Part shown: positions 20,809 through 31,535 of the stretch, one piece after another
Layout: each line of letters opens with the position of its first letter
Position numbering within the stretch: the stretch's first letter is position 1
Source: Novosphingobium sp.
GTDB taxonomy: Bacteria > Pseudomonadota > Alphaproteobacteria > Sphingomonadales > Sphingomonadaceae
NCBI RefSeq assembly: GCF_020852455.1
Contig: NZ_JADZAT010000030.1
Coordinates: 1 to 48,024 of the forward strand
Reading direction: 5' to 3'
Length of the DNA: 48,024 bases
Program-made: the position numbers and the translations under genes
The notes under the pieces: model-generated
Database searches by the model: none
Told to the model about the DNA's origin: nothing
What the model saw: the letters and a program-made list of their open reading frames with translations, nothing else

Positions 20809-21080
20809 CTAGAGCCTGTCCTGATTAGGCGGAGGCGTCGGCACGGAGCCGAATTTGGCTCAGCGTGAGGCGCGAGGAGGGAGCCATGCCGTCGCATAGT
20901 GACCGACGAGCAACGTGGCGCTGGGCCAAATTCGGCCCGCCCCTGCGGGGTCGCATCAGGAAGGCCGCTGGCGGCGTCGCGTCGCTTGCAGGGGCAACCA
21001 GCCCCTGCTGCTCGCCGCTCCTATCCAGCGGCCTTCCTGATGCGATGACGATGCCTCCAGCTAAACAGGACAGGCTCTAG
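20809..21080. mobile_element. MITE-like element with terminal inverted repeats and internal hairpins
   Basis: A 272-base stretch bounded by 28-base inverted repeats (20809-20836 and 21053-21080) that agree at 25 of 28 positions and begin CTAGAGCCTGTCCTG. Inside are a 19-base imperfect pair (20847-20865 with 20919-20937, 17 matches), a perfect 21-base pair (20951-20971 with 21025-21045) and, within it, an 8-base stem (20988-20995 with 21001-21008). No transposase frame is present, so it is non-autonomous; TA or CTAG flanks the repeats, and the right end supplies the ispG stop codon. It fills the gap between the protease and ispG genes, and the family is not identified. Confidence 0.75.
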
Positions 21081-22213
21081 GCCGCCTTCCCGTGGGTCAC
21101 GTCCATGCTGACCGATTGACCGGCCTCGATCTCGGCGGCCTTGGCTTCGACCAGCCCCACGATGTGCGCGATCATGTCGGCGTCCTGGACGTGGTGGTCG
21201 GTCACCCCCGAAAGGTAGACCATGTGCTTGCCGTTACCGCCGCCGGTGATGCCGATATCGGTTTCGCGGGCTTCGCCGGGGCCATTGACAACGCAGCCCA
21301 GCACCGAAACCGACATCGGGGTCTTGATGTGGCCAAGCGCCTGTTCCAGCCGTTCGACCGTGCGGATCACGTCGAAACCCTGCCGCGCGCAGCTTGGGCA
21401 GGAGACGATCCGCACTCCCCGGGTGCGCAGGCCCAGGCTCTTGAGGATCTCGTATCCGACCCGCACTTCCTCCTCGGGCTCGGCCGAAAGCGAGACGCGG
21501 ATCGTATCGCCGACCCCGGCCCACAGGAGATTGCCGATCCCGATCGCGCTCTTGACCGTGCCGCCGATCAGCCCGCCGGCCTCGGTAATCCCCAGGTGCA
21601 GCGGGCAATCGACCGCTTCGGCCAGTTGCATGTAGGCGGCGACCGCCAGGAACACGTCGCTGGCTTTCACCGCCACCTTGTATTCGTGGAAATCGTGATC
21701 CTGCAGCAGCTTGATGTGATCGAGCGCGCTCTCAACCAGCGCTTCGGGGCAGGGCTCGCCGTATTTTTCGAGCAGGTCCTTTTCCAGGCTGCCGGCATTG
21801 ACCCCGATCCGGATCGCGCAGCCGTTGGCCTTGGCCGCGCGGACCACTTCGGCCACGCGTTCGCTCGATCCGATATTGCCGGGATTGATCCGCAGGCAGG
21901 CCGCGCCGGCATCGGCCGCTTCCAGCGCGCGCTTGTAGTGGAAATGGATGTCGGCGATCAGCGGCACAGTGGCGGCGCGGGCGATCTCGCGGAACGCGGC
22001 AGTGCTCGCCTCGTCCGGGCAGGAGACGCGGATCAGGTCGGCCCCGGCATCCTCGCAGCGGCGGATCTGGTCGATCGTTGCTGCGGCATCGCTGGTCAGG
22101 GTGTTGGTCATGGTCTGGACCGTGATCGGCGCATCGCCGCCAACGGGGACCTTGCCGACCATGATCTGACGGGACTGACGACGCGCGATATCGCGCCACG
22201 GACGAATAGACAT
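21077..22213 (-). CDS. ispG: 4-hydroxy-3-methylbut-2-en-1-yl diphosphate synthase (flavodoxin)
   Basis: A 378-residue iron-sulfur enzyme of the MEP isoprenoid pathway that converts MEcPP to HMBPP. The TIM-barrel part begins [13 protein letters not shown] and includes [13 protein letters not shown] and [10 protein letters not shown]. The 4Fe-4S cluster is held by [10 protein letters not shown] and [10 protein letters not shown]. The start giving MSIRPWRD was chosen because the longer upstream frame is a shadow of the neighbouring receptor gene. The product ends THGKAA, and the TAG stop lies in the right terminal repeat of the adjacent element. The isoprenoids feed carotenoids and quinones, so the CrtI-like gene at 38941 is a possible consumer. 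Confidence 0.95.
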   Translation of the reverse strand: MSIRPWRDIARRQSRQIMVGKVPVGGDAPITVQTMTNTLTSDAAATIDQIRRCEDAGADLIRVSCPDEASTAAFREIARAATVPLIADIHFHYKRALEAADAGAACLRINPGNIGSSERVAEVVRAAKANGCAIRIGVNAGSLEKDLLEKYGEPCPEALVESALDHIKLLQDHDFHEYKVAVKASDVFLAVAAYMQLAEAVDCPLHLGITEAGGLIGGTVKSAIGIGNLLWAGVGDTIRVSLSAEPEEEVRVGYEILKSLGLRTRGVRIVSCPSCARQGFDVIRTVERLEQALGHIKTPMSVSVLGCVVNGPGEARETDIGITGGGNGKHMVYLSGVTDHHVQDADMIAHIVGLVEAKAAEIEAGQSVSMDVTHGKAA

Positions 22214-22295
22214 GGCCGCGCATATAGGCGCGCCGGTGCTGCGGATCAAATGGAGAGGCGGTGCAGGCACTGCGGCCGTGCACCGCCTTCCGGTA

Positions 22296-24365
22296 TCAGA
22301 AGTCCAGCCCCAGCCGCACGAACAGGCTGCGCCCGGCGGCGGGCAGGCGTTCACCCAGGCCGACATCGCCGCCCGGCACGCGGTTGCGGCCGGCCAGATG
22401 ATCGGCATAGCGGCGGTCGAACAGGTTCTCGATCCCGCCGCTGAGCTGGACCGTCTTGCCCAGATCAAGCCCGAACCACAGGTTGGCGCTGACCCAGCCG
22501 GAGCTGGGTGCTTCGCCATTGGTGGCCGAAACCTTGCGCTGGGCCGCAGCGCCGACCAGTTCGCCGCTCAGCGACCAGCCTGTGCCCTGCCAGGCCAGCG
22601 CCACCCGGCCATTCAGCGGGGCGATCCGATAAAGGTTGTCAGCCAGGTCGCGGCGCTGGCCGCGAACATAGCTGACGGTCGCATCGAAGCGCAGTTGCGG
22701 CAGGATCTGCCAGCCCAGATCGGCATCGAAGCCGTACAATTCGGCATCGACATTGCTGGCGATCAGCGGAGTAGAATCGCCGTTCATGGTCGCGATCGCG
22801 ATCTGCAGCGGCATGCTGGCGGGCACCGGACCGCCCTGGATGTAATGATCGACCCGGCGGTAGAACAACGACGGGCGCAGGCTCACACCGCCCACGATCA
22901 CATCCACACCGGCCTCTGCGGCCCAGGCCACTTCGGGGCGCAGCGTCTGCCGGCCGATGTAGATGTTGCCATCGGCCAGCCCGCCGCTGGCCTCGGTCGG
23001 CAGCCAGCTGAACCGTTCGACCGCATTGGGCACGCGGCTTTTGCGCGACAGGACCAGCCGCGGCCGCAGCGCGCCGTCTTCGCGCCACACCCGCAGCACC
23101 GCGTCCCAGGTGGTGTCGCGGCGCGGCGCGTTGCCCAGCGCGGTCTGGTTGGCAAGGTTGACGATCATGGCCGGAACGCCGCTGCCGACCGCCGGATTGG
23201 CCATCTGCGCCCGGTGCCAGTCGATCCGCAGGCCAAGATCGGCCTGCCAGCCCGCACGATCGAACCTGGCCTCGGCAAACAAGCCCAGCCGCGACTGTTC
23301 GATCCGATCCAGCGAGGCGATGAAGAAGGCGGGGTTGTTGGGATTGCTGATCGTCACCGTGCGATCGACCTGGGCCAGATCGGCGCCCAGCGCCAGCGGG
23401 CCGATTCCGATCCGCGCCCGGGCCGTCATGGTCTGGGCCTCGGCATAGGAATAGCGGTACTGGGCGGCGCTGGTCGGGGCCGGGCGCAGGCTGAAATTGT
23501 CCATTCCGTGCCGCACATCGACATAGCCCAGTTCAAGCGCGAGCGGCAGCGCGCCGATCCGCCCGTCGAAGCCCAGCCGCGCAAAGTCGGTGTGGAAATA
23601 GTCGATATCCATCGCATAGGGCGGGTTGCCGCTGGGCCCGGTTTCCTGCCGTCTGAGGTCGAGCGACAAGGTCTGCCCCTGGCTGCGGAAGCCGGCGGAC
23701 AGGCCATAGGTCAGCCGTTCATAGCCGGTGTCGCGGGCATGGCCGCCGGGGATGCGATAGTCGCTGCCCTGTTCCCATGACGCGATCACGCCCAGCCGTA
23801 ACCGCTCGCTGGCCAGCCCCGCCACGCCGCCGGCGGCATAGCCCTGATCGGCGCTGCGGTAACTGGCTGCCAGGCTGGCCTGCGGGGCCAGCTCCGTGCC
23901 GCTGCCAAAGCGCACCGACTTGAGCCGGGCATCGACCATGGCGCCCATTCCCGGCCCTTCGCTGACCGGCGCCGCGCCGCGGCTGACCTTGATCGTATCG
24001 AGCAGGATCGCCGGGGCATAGTGCAGCGGCGGGTCCATCGCATTGGGCCCGCCGGTCTGGAAGCTTTGCCCGCCGACCCGGATCGCCAGGCGATCGGAAA
24101 ACAGCCCGCGAAACTGGACCTGGCCGGAAATCGGCCCATTGCCGATCAGCGCCGCGCCGGGCAGCCGCGCGGTGAGCGCCGCTGCATCGGGCAGGCTGGC
24201 ATGGCCGCTAAGCGGATCGGTTGCTTCTTCGAGCGGGGTCTGGCGCTGGCCGGTCACCACGATGGTGTCGGTCAGCGGGGCGGCGTCATCATCTTCGGCT
24301 GCGGCCGGCATGGCGCACAGCAGCAACGGCAGCGCCAGCGCGGCGCTGCAAAGCAGTCTGGTCAT
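22296..24365 (-). CDS. TonB-dependent receptor, copper-receptor type
   Basis: A 689-residue outer-membrane active transporter. The signal peptide (about residues 1-23, ending MPAAAE) is followed by a TonB box-like DTIVVTGQR and the plug domain with [20 protein letters not shown] and [23 protein letters not shown]. The barrel contains [23 protein letters not shown] and [10 protein letters not shown], which I associate with TonB-dependent copper receptors (OprC/NosA). It ends in a beta strand LFVRLGLDF. Copper binding and uptake are family knowledge. The small gene just upstream, DUF2946-like, is a frequent neighbour of this receptor type. Confidence 0.87.
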   Translation of the reverse strand: MTRLLCSAALALPLLLCAMPAAAEDDDAAPLTDTIVVTGQRQTPLEEATDPLSGHASLPDAAALTARLPGAALIGNGPISGQVQFRGLFSDRLAIRVGGQSFQTGGPNAMDPPLHYAPAILLDTIKVSRGAAPVSEGPGMGAMVDARLKSVRFGSGTELAPQASLAASYRSADQGYAAGGVAGLASERLRLGVIASWEQGSDYRIPGGHARDTGYERLTYGLSAGFRSQGQTLSLDLRRQETGPSGNPPYAMDIDYFHTDFARLGFDGRIGALPLALELGYVDVRHGMDNFSLRPAPTSAAQYRYSYAEAQTMTARARIGIGPLALGADLAQVDRTVTISNPNNPAFFIASLDRIEQSRLGLFAEARFDRAGWQADLGLRIDWHRAQMANPAVGSGVPAMIVNLANQTALGNAPRRDTTWDAVLRVWREDGALRPRLVLSRKSRVPNAVERFSWLPTEASGGLADGNIYIGRQTLRPEVAWAAEAGVDVIVGGVSLRPSLFYRRVDHYIQGGPVPASMPLQIAIATMNGDSTPLIASNVDAELYGFDADLGWQILPQLRFDATVSYVRGQRRDLADNLYRIAPLNGRVALAWQGTGWSLSGELVGAAAQRKVSATNGEAPSSGWVSANLWFGLDLGKTVQLSGGIENLFDRRYADHLAGRNRVPGGDVGLGERLPAAGRSLFVRLGLDF

Positions 24366-24408
24366 GGGAAAACTCGCTTGAACTTCGAATATCGGGAAAA
24401 GGCGAAGG

Positions 24409-24786
24409 TCAGGCGGTTTCGGGCGGTCCCCGGGCCGGAGGTCGCAGCGTGCGGGCGGCTACCAGCCGCGCGGCAAGCAGGGCGGGCGGAACCGGCGCTT
24501 GCAGCGCCGGCGGTTCGGGCAGGATCAACGCAGGCGGCAGATCGGCCAGTGCGGTGGCCAGTGCATAGGGACAGGGCGCACCCTTCTGTTCGGGCGTCTC
24601 CTGGTGCAGCTTGCCATCCTCGCCCAGCACCATGAAGGCTGGGCCGCTGCCGGTACAGATCGCCACGCGGATCCCATCGGGCGCGGCGACCGGCATCATT
24701 CCCTGCGGCAGCATCGCGCGGACCAGCAGCACCAGCGCCAGCAAGAGCCAGCCGCTGCGTCGCCAGACAGGATTTCGCGCGATCAT
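24409..24786 (-). CDS. DUF2946-like small protein, likely copper-linked
   Basis: A 125-residue protein with one hydrophobic N-terminal segment (residues 10-27, GWLLLALVLLVRAMLPQGMMP) and an exported part with AICTGSGPAFMVL and a later CPYALA. RAMLP-GMMP and the ICTG segment match the DUF2946 pattern as I know it; the classic CPFC-like motif is reduced to CPYA here, so one of the expected cysteines seems absent. The Pro-rich tail looks disordered. It lies 43 bases before the copper-type receptor on the same strand, so both are likely one transcript. Confidence 0.7.
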   Translation of the reverse strand: MIARNPVWRRSGWLLLALVLLVRAMLPQGMMPVAAPDGIRVAICTGSGPAFMVLGEDGKLHQETPEQKGAPCPYALATALADLPPALILPEPPALQAPVPPALLAARLVAARTLRPPARGPPETA

Positions 24787-24838
24787 GCCTGCGCCGATAG
24801 CGGCTGGCGCCGCCGCGTCAAACCGAATGGATCAAATT

Positions 24839-25360
24839 TCAGAGCATCCGCGCGAACAGGAATTCGGGATCGTACTGTTCGCCGACCTTGAAGGTGATGT
24901 CGGCGACCTTTTCAAAGCCATAACGCTGATAGAACCGGTGCGCGCCCTCGTTCTCGGAATAGACCGACAGCTGCACCTCGTCTGCTCCGCGCGCGGCGAA
25001 CTGGGCCATCGCCCAGTCCATCAGCGCCTTGCCGATGCCCATGCCGGTGGCCCCGGCGGCGGCGTAAAGCTGCTTCAGCTCCATCACCCTGTGTCCGCGG
25101 GCATGCTGGGGAAAGCCGCAGGTCAGGCTGATCTTGCAATAGCCCACCAGGACGCCATCGGCCTCGGCCAGCTGGTAAACCCGGTCCGGGTTCGCCATCT
25201 CGGCGGCGATCGGGCCTTCCTCAAGGCTCTCGGCCAGGAACGTCGCCAGGTCCTGTGCCGAATAGAGTTCGGCAAACTTGGCGTTGAAGCTGTCGATCGC
25301 CAGCCGCGAAAGCGCGGGGATATCGGCGGGGGTTGCGGGGCGCAGGGTAAGTTCGGTCAT
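24839..25360 (-). CDS. GNAT-family N-acetyltransferase
   Basis: A 173-residue acetyltransferase starting MTELTLRPATPADIPAL. The acetyl-CoA site is in the YAAAGATGMGIGKALMDWA block and motif B in ENEGAHRFYQRYGFEKVAD, the standard GNAT arrangement. The region YLKQ-like HRVMELKQLYA fits GNATs acting on small molecules, peptides or ribosomal proteins; no specific substrate is clear. It is the last gene of the long MoxR-type operon, joined to the preceding acetyltransferase by ATGA. Confidence 0.88.
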   Translation of the reverse strand: MTELTLRPATPADIPALSRLAIDSFNAKFAELYSAQDLATFLAESLEEGPIAAEMANPDRVYQLAEADGVLVGYCKISLTCGFPQHARGHRVMELKQLYAAAGATGMGIGKALMDWAMAQFAARGADEVQLSVYSENEGAHRFYQRYGFEKVADITFKVGEQYDPEFLFARML

Positions 25361-25830
25361 AGGTCCAGGGTCATGAAGCGGCTGAAGGGATCCGGTTGAT
25401 AGTCGGCAAAAGGACCGCAGTCCACGAAGCCGTTGGCGAGGTACAGCCGGTGGGCGGGCGCGAAGTCTTGCGGGGCGCCGGTTTCCAGACTGACCCGGGC
25501 ATAGCCGCGCGTGCGGGCTTCGGTCAGCAACCGGTCAAGCACCGCCTGGCCCGCGCCCTTGCCGCGATAGGCCGGATCGGCGCGCATCGATTTCAGCTCG
25601 CCATGGCCGGGATCAAGCTGCTTGATCGCCCCGCAGGCGGCCAGCCTGCCTTCGTGCCAGGCTGAATAGAACGTCACGTCGCCTTCGCGCAGCCGTTCGA
25701 CCGGCATGGCATGGACGCTTTCGGGCGGGGACCAGGCGTGCATTTCATCGAGATGCAATTGCAGCAGCGCGGTCACTTCCGGGCCGCTCAGGTCATCCTC
25801 GATGATCGTGTAGGACAGCGTATCAGGCAT
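25357..25830 (-). CDS. GNAT-family N-acetyltransferase
   Basis: A 157-residue acetyltransferase. MHAWSPPESVHAMPVERLRE near the start, then CGAIKQLDPGHGELKSMRADP and YRGKGAGQAVLDRLL (acetyl-CoA loop) and a C-terminal FAPAHRLYLANGFVDCGPFADY segment. This pattern matches a GNAT group that I associate with putative acetyltransferases of amino-acid-like substrates. The start codon lies inside the end of the RDD gene (8-base overlap) and its stop overlaps the next acetyltransferase, so it is translationally coupled on both sides. Confidence 0.88.
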   Translation of the reverse strand: MPDTLSYTIIEDDLSGPEVTALLQLHLDEMHAWSPPESVHAMPVERLREGDVTFYSAWHEGRLAACGAIKQLDPGHGELKSMRADPAYRGKGAGQAVLDRLLTEARTRGYARVSLETGAPQDFAPAHRLYLANGFVDCGPFADYQPDPFSRFMTLDL

Positions 25831-26758
25831 GCTTGTCGGCCTTGCGCTGACCCATCCGCATGCCGGTTTCCAGCCGGCCGCGCAGCTGGGTGTAATAGGC
25901 CTCCAGGAATGCGCGTTCGTCGCCCGCGCCGGGGTTCCAGCCGATCTTGCGGCAGATCGCCTCGTGCACCGCGACCAGCGCCTCGGGCCGGTTCTCGCGC
26001 AGCACGCGTTCCAGCGTCTGCAGCTCGAACTCGCCATAGATCGCCAGCTCGGCCTCGCCGAAACGATAGGCCGCGCCGGTGGTCTGGCTGGTGCCAGTGG
26101 TGGCTGCGGCCCCGGTGCTCATCGCCGCTTCCAGCTTGCTCTTGGGGGCCTCGACCACCCAGGTCCCGCCGACCAGATCGCCGGCGCGCAGGCGGTCGTG
26201 GTTAAGGAACGGGAACAGGGCAAAGACCGCCAGCCAGGCCAGCGCCGCCCAGGCCACGATTCCGCCGCCACCCACCACTTCGGCCATGGCGGCGAGCGGC
26301 AGGGTCAGTTCAACGTCGCGCAGCAGATTGCGGGCCAGCACCATCTCGGTTGACAGCCGCCCGCCATCGCGTGCGGCCACGCGGATCCCGGTCATCCGCT
26401 TGCCCGGCGTGGCCCCGCGCGGGCCCAGTTCGAAATACAGGAAATAGCCGTGCCGGAACAGGAACATCAGTGCGATGTAGAGGATGATCAGGAACTCCAG
26501 GCTGTACCGGGCCGAACCCTGCAGCTTATCGAGATCCTCGCCGACAGAGCGCAGCATGCCGATCCCCGAATAGGCCAGCACGACCGTAACCAGAATCACC
26601 GCCGCCAGGATGATCGCCAGGTCGATCAGCAGCGCGCCGAACCGCGTGCCCCGGCTGGCCAGCGTCAGCGGCAGCGCAATGCCCTCGGGCGTGACCAGCG
26701 TGCGCCGCCGGTCCGATCGTTTGGGCCGCCCAGGGTTCTTGACAGCGTGTTCGCTCAT
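25823..26758 (-). CDS. RDD-family membrane protein
   Basis: A 311-residue inner-membrane protein. After a basic N-terminus (PKRSDRRR) come about four hydrophobic segments: LLIDLAIILAAVILVTVVLA, LIILYIALMFLFRHGYFLY, a region around LPLAAMAEV and AALAWLAVFALFPFLN, with the RDD-type sequence SRGTRFGALLIDLA and PGKRMTGIRVAARDGG. A C-terminal soluble region of about 100 residues (FGEAELAIYGEFELQTLERVL...) follows. RDD proteins are putative transporters or membrane components; their presence in MoxR clusters is common. It overlaps the SpoIIM-like gene by ATGA. Confidence 0.88.
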   Translation of the reverse strand: MSEHAVKNPGRPKRSDRRRTLVTPEGIALPLTLASRGTRFGALLIDLAIILAAVILVTVVLAYSGIGMLRSVGEDLDKLQGSARYSLEFLIILYIALMFLFRHGYFLYFELGPRGATPGKRMTGIRVAARDGGRLSTEMVLARNLLRDVELTLPLAAMAEVVGGGGIVAWAALAWLAVFALFPFLNHDRLRAGDLVGGTWVVEAPKSKLEAAMSTGAAATTGTSQTTGAAYRFGEAELAIYGEFELQTLERVLRENRPEALVAVHEAICRKIGWNPGAGDERAFLEAYYTQLRGRLETGMRMGQRKADKHA

Positions 26759-27804
26759 TCGGCGTCGCTCGTCGCCGGAACCCGGCGGAACAGGAAGAAA
26801 TAGGCCAGCCAGAAGGCCAGGATCGTGTAGCCCACCACCAGCCGCTGGGTGGTGTCATTGATCAATTGCCGGCCCAGCCCTTCGAGCATGCCGGCGCAGA
26901 CCAGCATGAAGACCACCCCGGCCATCACCACGGCGGCGCGCTGTCCGGCCGCAGCGGCGGCTTCCAGCACCGATCGATCGCCCGGAAAGGCCATCGAACG
27001 TCCGACATGCAGCCCGGCCGCGCCCGACAGCAGGATCGCGAACAGTTCGGTGGTGCCGTGGATCGAAAGCCAGCCGATCAGGTCGATCAGCAGGCCCTTG
27101 TCATCGTGGAGCCACAGCATCGCGCCCAGCAGGGTGGTGTTCTGGATCAGCAGCAGCAGCGGCGGGATCCCGAAGGCAAAGCCCAGCGCAAAGCACAGGA
27201 TCGCCACCCCGGCGTTGTGACTGAACAGGCTGGCGGCAAAGACCGACAGACCCTCCTGACCCTGATTGCCGAACAGCACCTCTTTGAGCTCTGCGGCGCT
27301 GGCGCCCGGCACGCGCGGATCGCCATCGGCGGGGAACAGGGCATAGTACCAGTCGGGATCGTGCAGGCAGAGCTGCCAGCCGATCACCGTGCCGGCGATC
27401 ATCAGCAGCAAGGCCACCGCCATTTCGCGCCAGATCGAGCGGACCGCGCGGCCCCACTCGCCGCCAAAGAACCGCCCCAGCCATGACCACAGCGTGGTGC
27501 GCGGGCCATAGACCAGGAACCAGGCGCGCTGGACCAGGCTTTCAAGATAGGCGAGCGTCGCCGCATCGAGCGAGGTTTCGCGCGCGACCGACAGGCTTGA
27601 CGCGACCGTGCGGTAGAGCACCGGCAGGGCCAGCACGTCCTCATCCGCGATCCGGCGCAGGCGGCCCTTCTCCATCCGCGTGACGATCGCTTCCAGCCGC
27701 TTCCAGTCGCCTTCGCGGTCCTGCCGGAACCGGTCGCTGCGCAGCGCCGCCGCTTCGATCGCGGCCTGGGCTTCCTGGCCTTTGGTAAGGGAAAAGAGTG
27801 CCAT
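26755..27804 (-). CDS. Stage II sporulation protein M-like membrane protein
   Basis: A 349-residue multi-spanning protein with an N-terminal soluble helical part (to about residue 105) and about five hydrophobic segments, among them MAVALLLMIAGTVIGW, GVAILCFALGFAFGIPPLLLL and AAVVMAGVVFMLVCAGMLE. SpoIIM/DUF95-type genes sit beside MoxR and DUF58 genes in many non-sporulating bacteria. The ATG giving MALFSLTKGQ was chosen with GAGG upstream; a longer frame exists. It follows DUF58 by 13 bases and overlaps the RDD gene. Confidence 0.85.
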   Translation of the reverse strand: MALFSLTKGQEAQAAIEAAALRSDRFRQDREGDWKRLEAIVTRMEKGRLRRIADEDVLALPVLYRTVASSLSVARETSLDAATLAYLESLVQRAWFLVYGPRTTLWSWLGRFFGGEWGRAVRSIWREMAVALLLMIAGTVIGWQLCLHDPDWYYALFPADGDPRVPGASAAELKEVLFGNQGQEGLSVFAASLFSHNAGVAILCFALGFAFGIPPLLLLIQNTTLLGAMLWLHDDKGLLIDLIGWLSIHGTTELFAILLSGAAGLHVGRSMAFPGDRSVLEAAAAAGQRAAVVMAGVVFMLVCAGMLEGLGRQLINDTTQRLVVGYTILAFWLAYFFLFRRVPATSDAE

Positions 27805-27817
27805 CAGTCCGCGCTCC

Positions 27818-29146
27818 TCATCCGATCGCGCCCTTGCGCTTGATTGCCAGGTAGGCATCGATCAGGCGCGTGCCGATCCGGCCATAGGGCGCCTCGATCA
27901 CATCGACCCCCAGCTGGCGCAATTGCGACAGCACCAGCGCGCGCTGGCGCAGCAGGGCGTCGGCCGAAACCGCCATGGCCAGCCGCTGCAGGTCCTGCGG
28001 ATCGTCCTGGGCCATATGTTCCAGCTCCTCGTCGTGCATGGTGACGAACAGCACCAGATGGCGCGCGGCCAGTCGGCCGATGCTTTCGATCATCAGCTGG
28101 GCGCTGGTCGGATCGGTGAAATCGGAAAAGACCACGATCAGGCTGCGGCGTTGCAGCCGTCCGGCCAAGGTTGCCAGCGCCAGGGTGAAGTTGGGTTCCT
28201 GCGCGTGATAGTCCAGCCCGGCGGCGGCCTGTTGCAGCCGGCGGAAGTCGCGCGCGTCGGTGACGAAGGGGGTGAACAGTTCGGGCCGCGCGGCAAAGCC
28301 GAACAGCGCCACCCGGTCGCCGCCCTTCAGCGCGACATAGCTGGTGGTCAGCGCGGCGGTGACTGCCCGGTCGATCCGTGGCAGGCCATCAACCGGTTCG
28401 CACATCGCCTGGCCGCAATCGAACGCGAAGACGATCTGGTTGTTGCGCTCGGCCTCATACTCCTTGGCATAGAGGTGGGCGTGGCGCGCGCTCGACTTCC
28501 AGTCGATCCGGCGCTTGTCCATCCCCGGCTGGAATTCGGCCAGCGCCTCGAACATCGTGCCTTCGCCGCGCATCCGCCGCGCGATCAGGCCGAATTGCGA
28601 ATCCTTGAGGAAGGTCTGCAAGGCCGGGCTGCGCACCGGGGCCAGATTGGGCCAGACCCTGACGTCCTGCTCAACCGGCTTGCGAATCTGACGCGCGCCA
28701 AGCCCCAGCGGCCCGGCCCAGCGCAGCCACAGCTCTTCGATCTCGCCGGTCCCGCGCCGGGTCGGGCGATAGCCGATCGCGACCTGCCAGGCGCCGTCCT
28801 CCAGCCGGAACAGCGCGGCTTCGCTGCGCCCGCCCGCCAGCAGCCGTTCATCGCTGGCGATCGCGCAATGGACCTGGCTGCGCAGCCCCCCGGAAAAGCG
28901 CGCGAACAGCTGCAACCAGCCTTCTTCGCCCACTTCGACATCGGGAATGATCGTCAGCCGGACATCTTCGGCCCGGCCGGCCAGCAGCGCGTCGATCACC
29001 ACCAGTGCCAGCACCGCCGTGCCCAGCGCGGGCGCAGCGGCCCAGCTGCCGGGCACGAACACCGCCAGCAGCAAGGCCACCGGCGCTGCGGCTGCCACCA
29101 GCAGCGCGGCGCGGGGCGTAGGGACGAAGGTGGCGCGAGCTGACAT
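27818..29146 (-). CDS. DUF58-domain protein (VWA-like)
   Basis: A 442-residue protein with two hydrophobic helices at the N-terminus (about residues 14-56) and a cytoplasmic part bearing the DUF58 signature FEALAEFQPGMDKRRIDWK and SARHAHLYAKEYEAERN near the middle, followed by a von Willebrand A-like domain (VFAFDCGQAMCEP; LIVVFSDFTDP). DUF58 proteins act with MoxR ATPases, probably as metal-dependent adaptor or target-handling partners. Only five bases separate its start from the stop of moxR. Confidence 0.9.
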   Translation of the reverse strand: MSARATFVPTPRAALLVAAAAPVALLLAVFVPGSWAAAPALGTAVLALVVIDALLAGRAEDVRLTIIPDVEVGEEGWLQLFARFSGGLRSQVHCAIASDERLLAGGRSEAALFRLEDGAWQVAIGYRPTRRGTGEIEELWLRWAGPLGLGARQIRKPVEQDVRVWPNLAPVRSPALQTFLKDSQFGLIARRMRGEGTMFEALAEFQPGMDKRRIDWKSSARHAHLYAKEYEAERNNQIVFAFDCGQAMCEPVDGLPRIDRAVTAALTTSYVALKGGDRVALFGFAARPELFTPFVTDARDFRRLQQAAAGLDYHAQEPNFTLALATLAGRLQRRSLIVVFSDFTDPTSAQLMIESIGRLAARHLVLFVTMHDEELEHMAQDDPQDLQRLAMAVSADALLRQRALVLSQLRQLGVDVIEAPYGRIGTRLIDAYLAIKRKGAIG

Positions 29147-29151
29147 CGGAC

Positions 29152-30119
<968 letters not shown>

Positions 30120-30123
<4 letters not shown>

Positions 30124-31535
30124 CGCGTCAGGGTCCTTTCAAGCGAATGGAGCACTTGGGCCGCGCGCAGCATGTCGCGCGGGCCCTTGGCGCTGCGCAG
30201 GTTCGCAGCGGCGGTGGAAAAGAGGGTGGCGGCGGGATCGCGCGCAGCCAGCGCCCGGTCGATCGCGCGCTCGGCGGCTTCGGCATCCAGCCGCTGGGGC
30301 AGCGCCAGCGCCTTGACCAGCCGGTCACGCGCGGCATCGGCATAGGGCGCGCCAACCAGGTGCAGCCGCTTGGCCCGGCGCAGCAGCCCGGCGGCATTGC
30401 CGACCAGCGCGCGCTTGCCGAAGGCCAGGCTGCGCCGCGCGATCAGGGCCGGGCCAAAGCGGAAATAGGCCCGCCACAGCGCCACCGCCGCAGCCAGCAG
30501 CAGGCACAGCGTCGCTGCCAGGAACGGCGGGGTAAAGGCCAGCTGCAGCAGGCTTTGCGAGCGGCCATAGCCGGCCAGCGTCAGATCGAAGACCACCTTC
30601 TTGTCATCGCCGTCCAGCGCGGCGTTGAACAGCCGCTCGGCCATCAGCGCATTGGCCTGCCGGGCCATGCCATAGTTGTTGAGCAGGTCGGCATCGAAGA
30701 CCAGCACCAGCGGATAGGCTTCCGCATAGTCGCCGGTTTGGCCGGGGCCGACCACTACCGCTGGCGGCCCGTCCTGGCGAATGTCCTCGCTCTCGTCCTC
30801 GGTTATCGGCACATCGGCATCGGGATAGCCTTCCAGCCCGGTCTGTTCCGGCTCAGGCTCTGCGGTCAGGGCCGCCCTGCGCAATCCGGGATAGTCACCG
30901 CCGTCGGCCAGGTAACCGGCCAGCAGCCGGGCGCTGGTGCCGGTTTCGACCAGCGGGACAAACTGCCCGCCACGTGCGGAAACCACGTTTCCGGGATCGG
31001 CCATCCGGGCATTGGTGCCAAAGCCGAACCATTCCTGCGCCCGCGGCTCGTTGCGCTGCGCCTCAAGTTCCACCCCGATCTCGTCGTGGAAACCCTTCCA
31101 CTCCGGTATGCGCGGTTCGGCCAGCATGACAAAGCCCGGTTTGGCCTTGGGGTTGAGCGATCTGGGGATGGGCAGGGCCAGCCACTTGGGCATGATCAGG
31201 ATCGTCGGTCCGACGAAGCGGTGCTGCTCGACAACTTCCGCGATCTCTTCGATCTTGGCATCATGGGTCGGGGTCAGTACCAGCAGCCCTTCCTGCTTCA
31301 AGCCGGGCCGCGACTGGACCCGGCCGACCTCGAACCCGCGCGCCTTGAGATAGCCGGCCAGCGCGGCATAGCCGTGCAGCCCCTTGCCGCCGACATGGCC
31401 GCCCGAAGGCTGCGGGTCGGGATCGGCCATGCCCGAACCGATCGTCCACAGCAGCGCGACAAAGGCCAATGCTCCCAGCAGCACCAGAGCCAGGGCCGTG
31501 CGCGGGCTGAACGGGCCGGAGCGGCGCGTGCTCAT
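30120..31535 (-). CDS. DUF4350-domain membrane protein
   Basis: A 471-residue protein with an N-terminal transmembrane helix (about residues 12-33), a large exported domain starting [23 protein letters not shown] and containing a Rossmann-like [23 protein letters not shown] stretch, then a second membrane segment near residue 330 ([23 protein letters not shown]) and a cytoplasmic tail. This fits DUF4350 proteins next to DUF4129 and MoxR. Function is unknown; it may be a membrane sensor of the MoxR complex. It overlaps moxR by ATGA. Confidence 0.85.

Noticed and set aside
20865..21080. Short open frame within the MITE-like element
   Set aside because: It lies within structured inverted repeats and has no recognisable product.
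22214..22519. N-terminal extension of ispG
   Set aside because: It overlaps the end of the receptor gene, has no similarity to IspG and is preceded by no ribosome site, while the internal ATG gives the normal IspG N-terminus.
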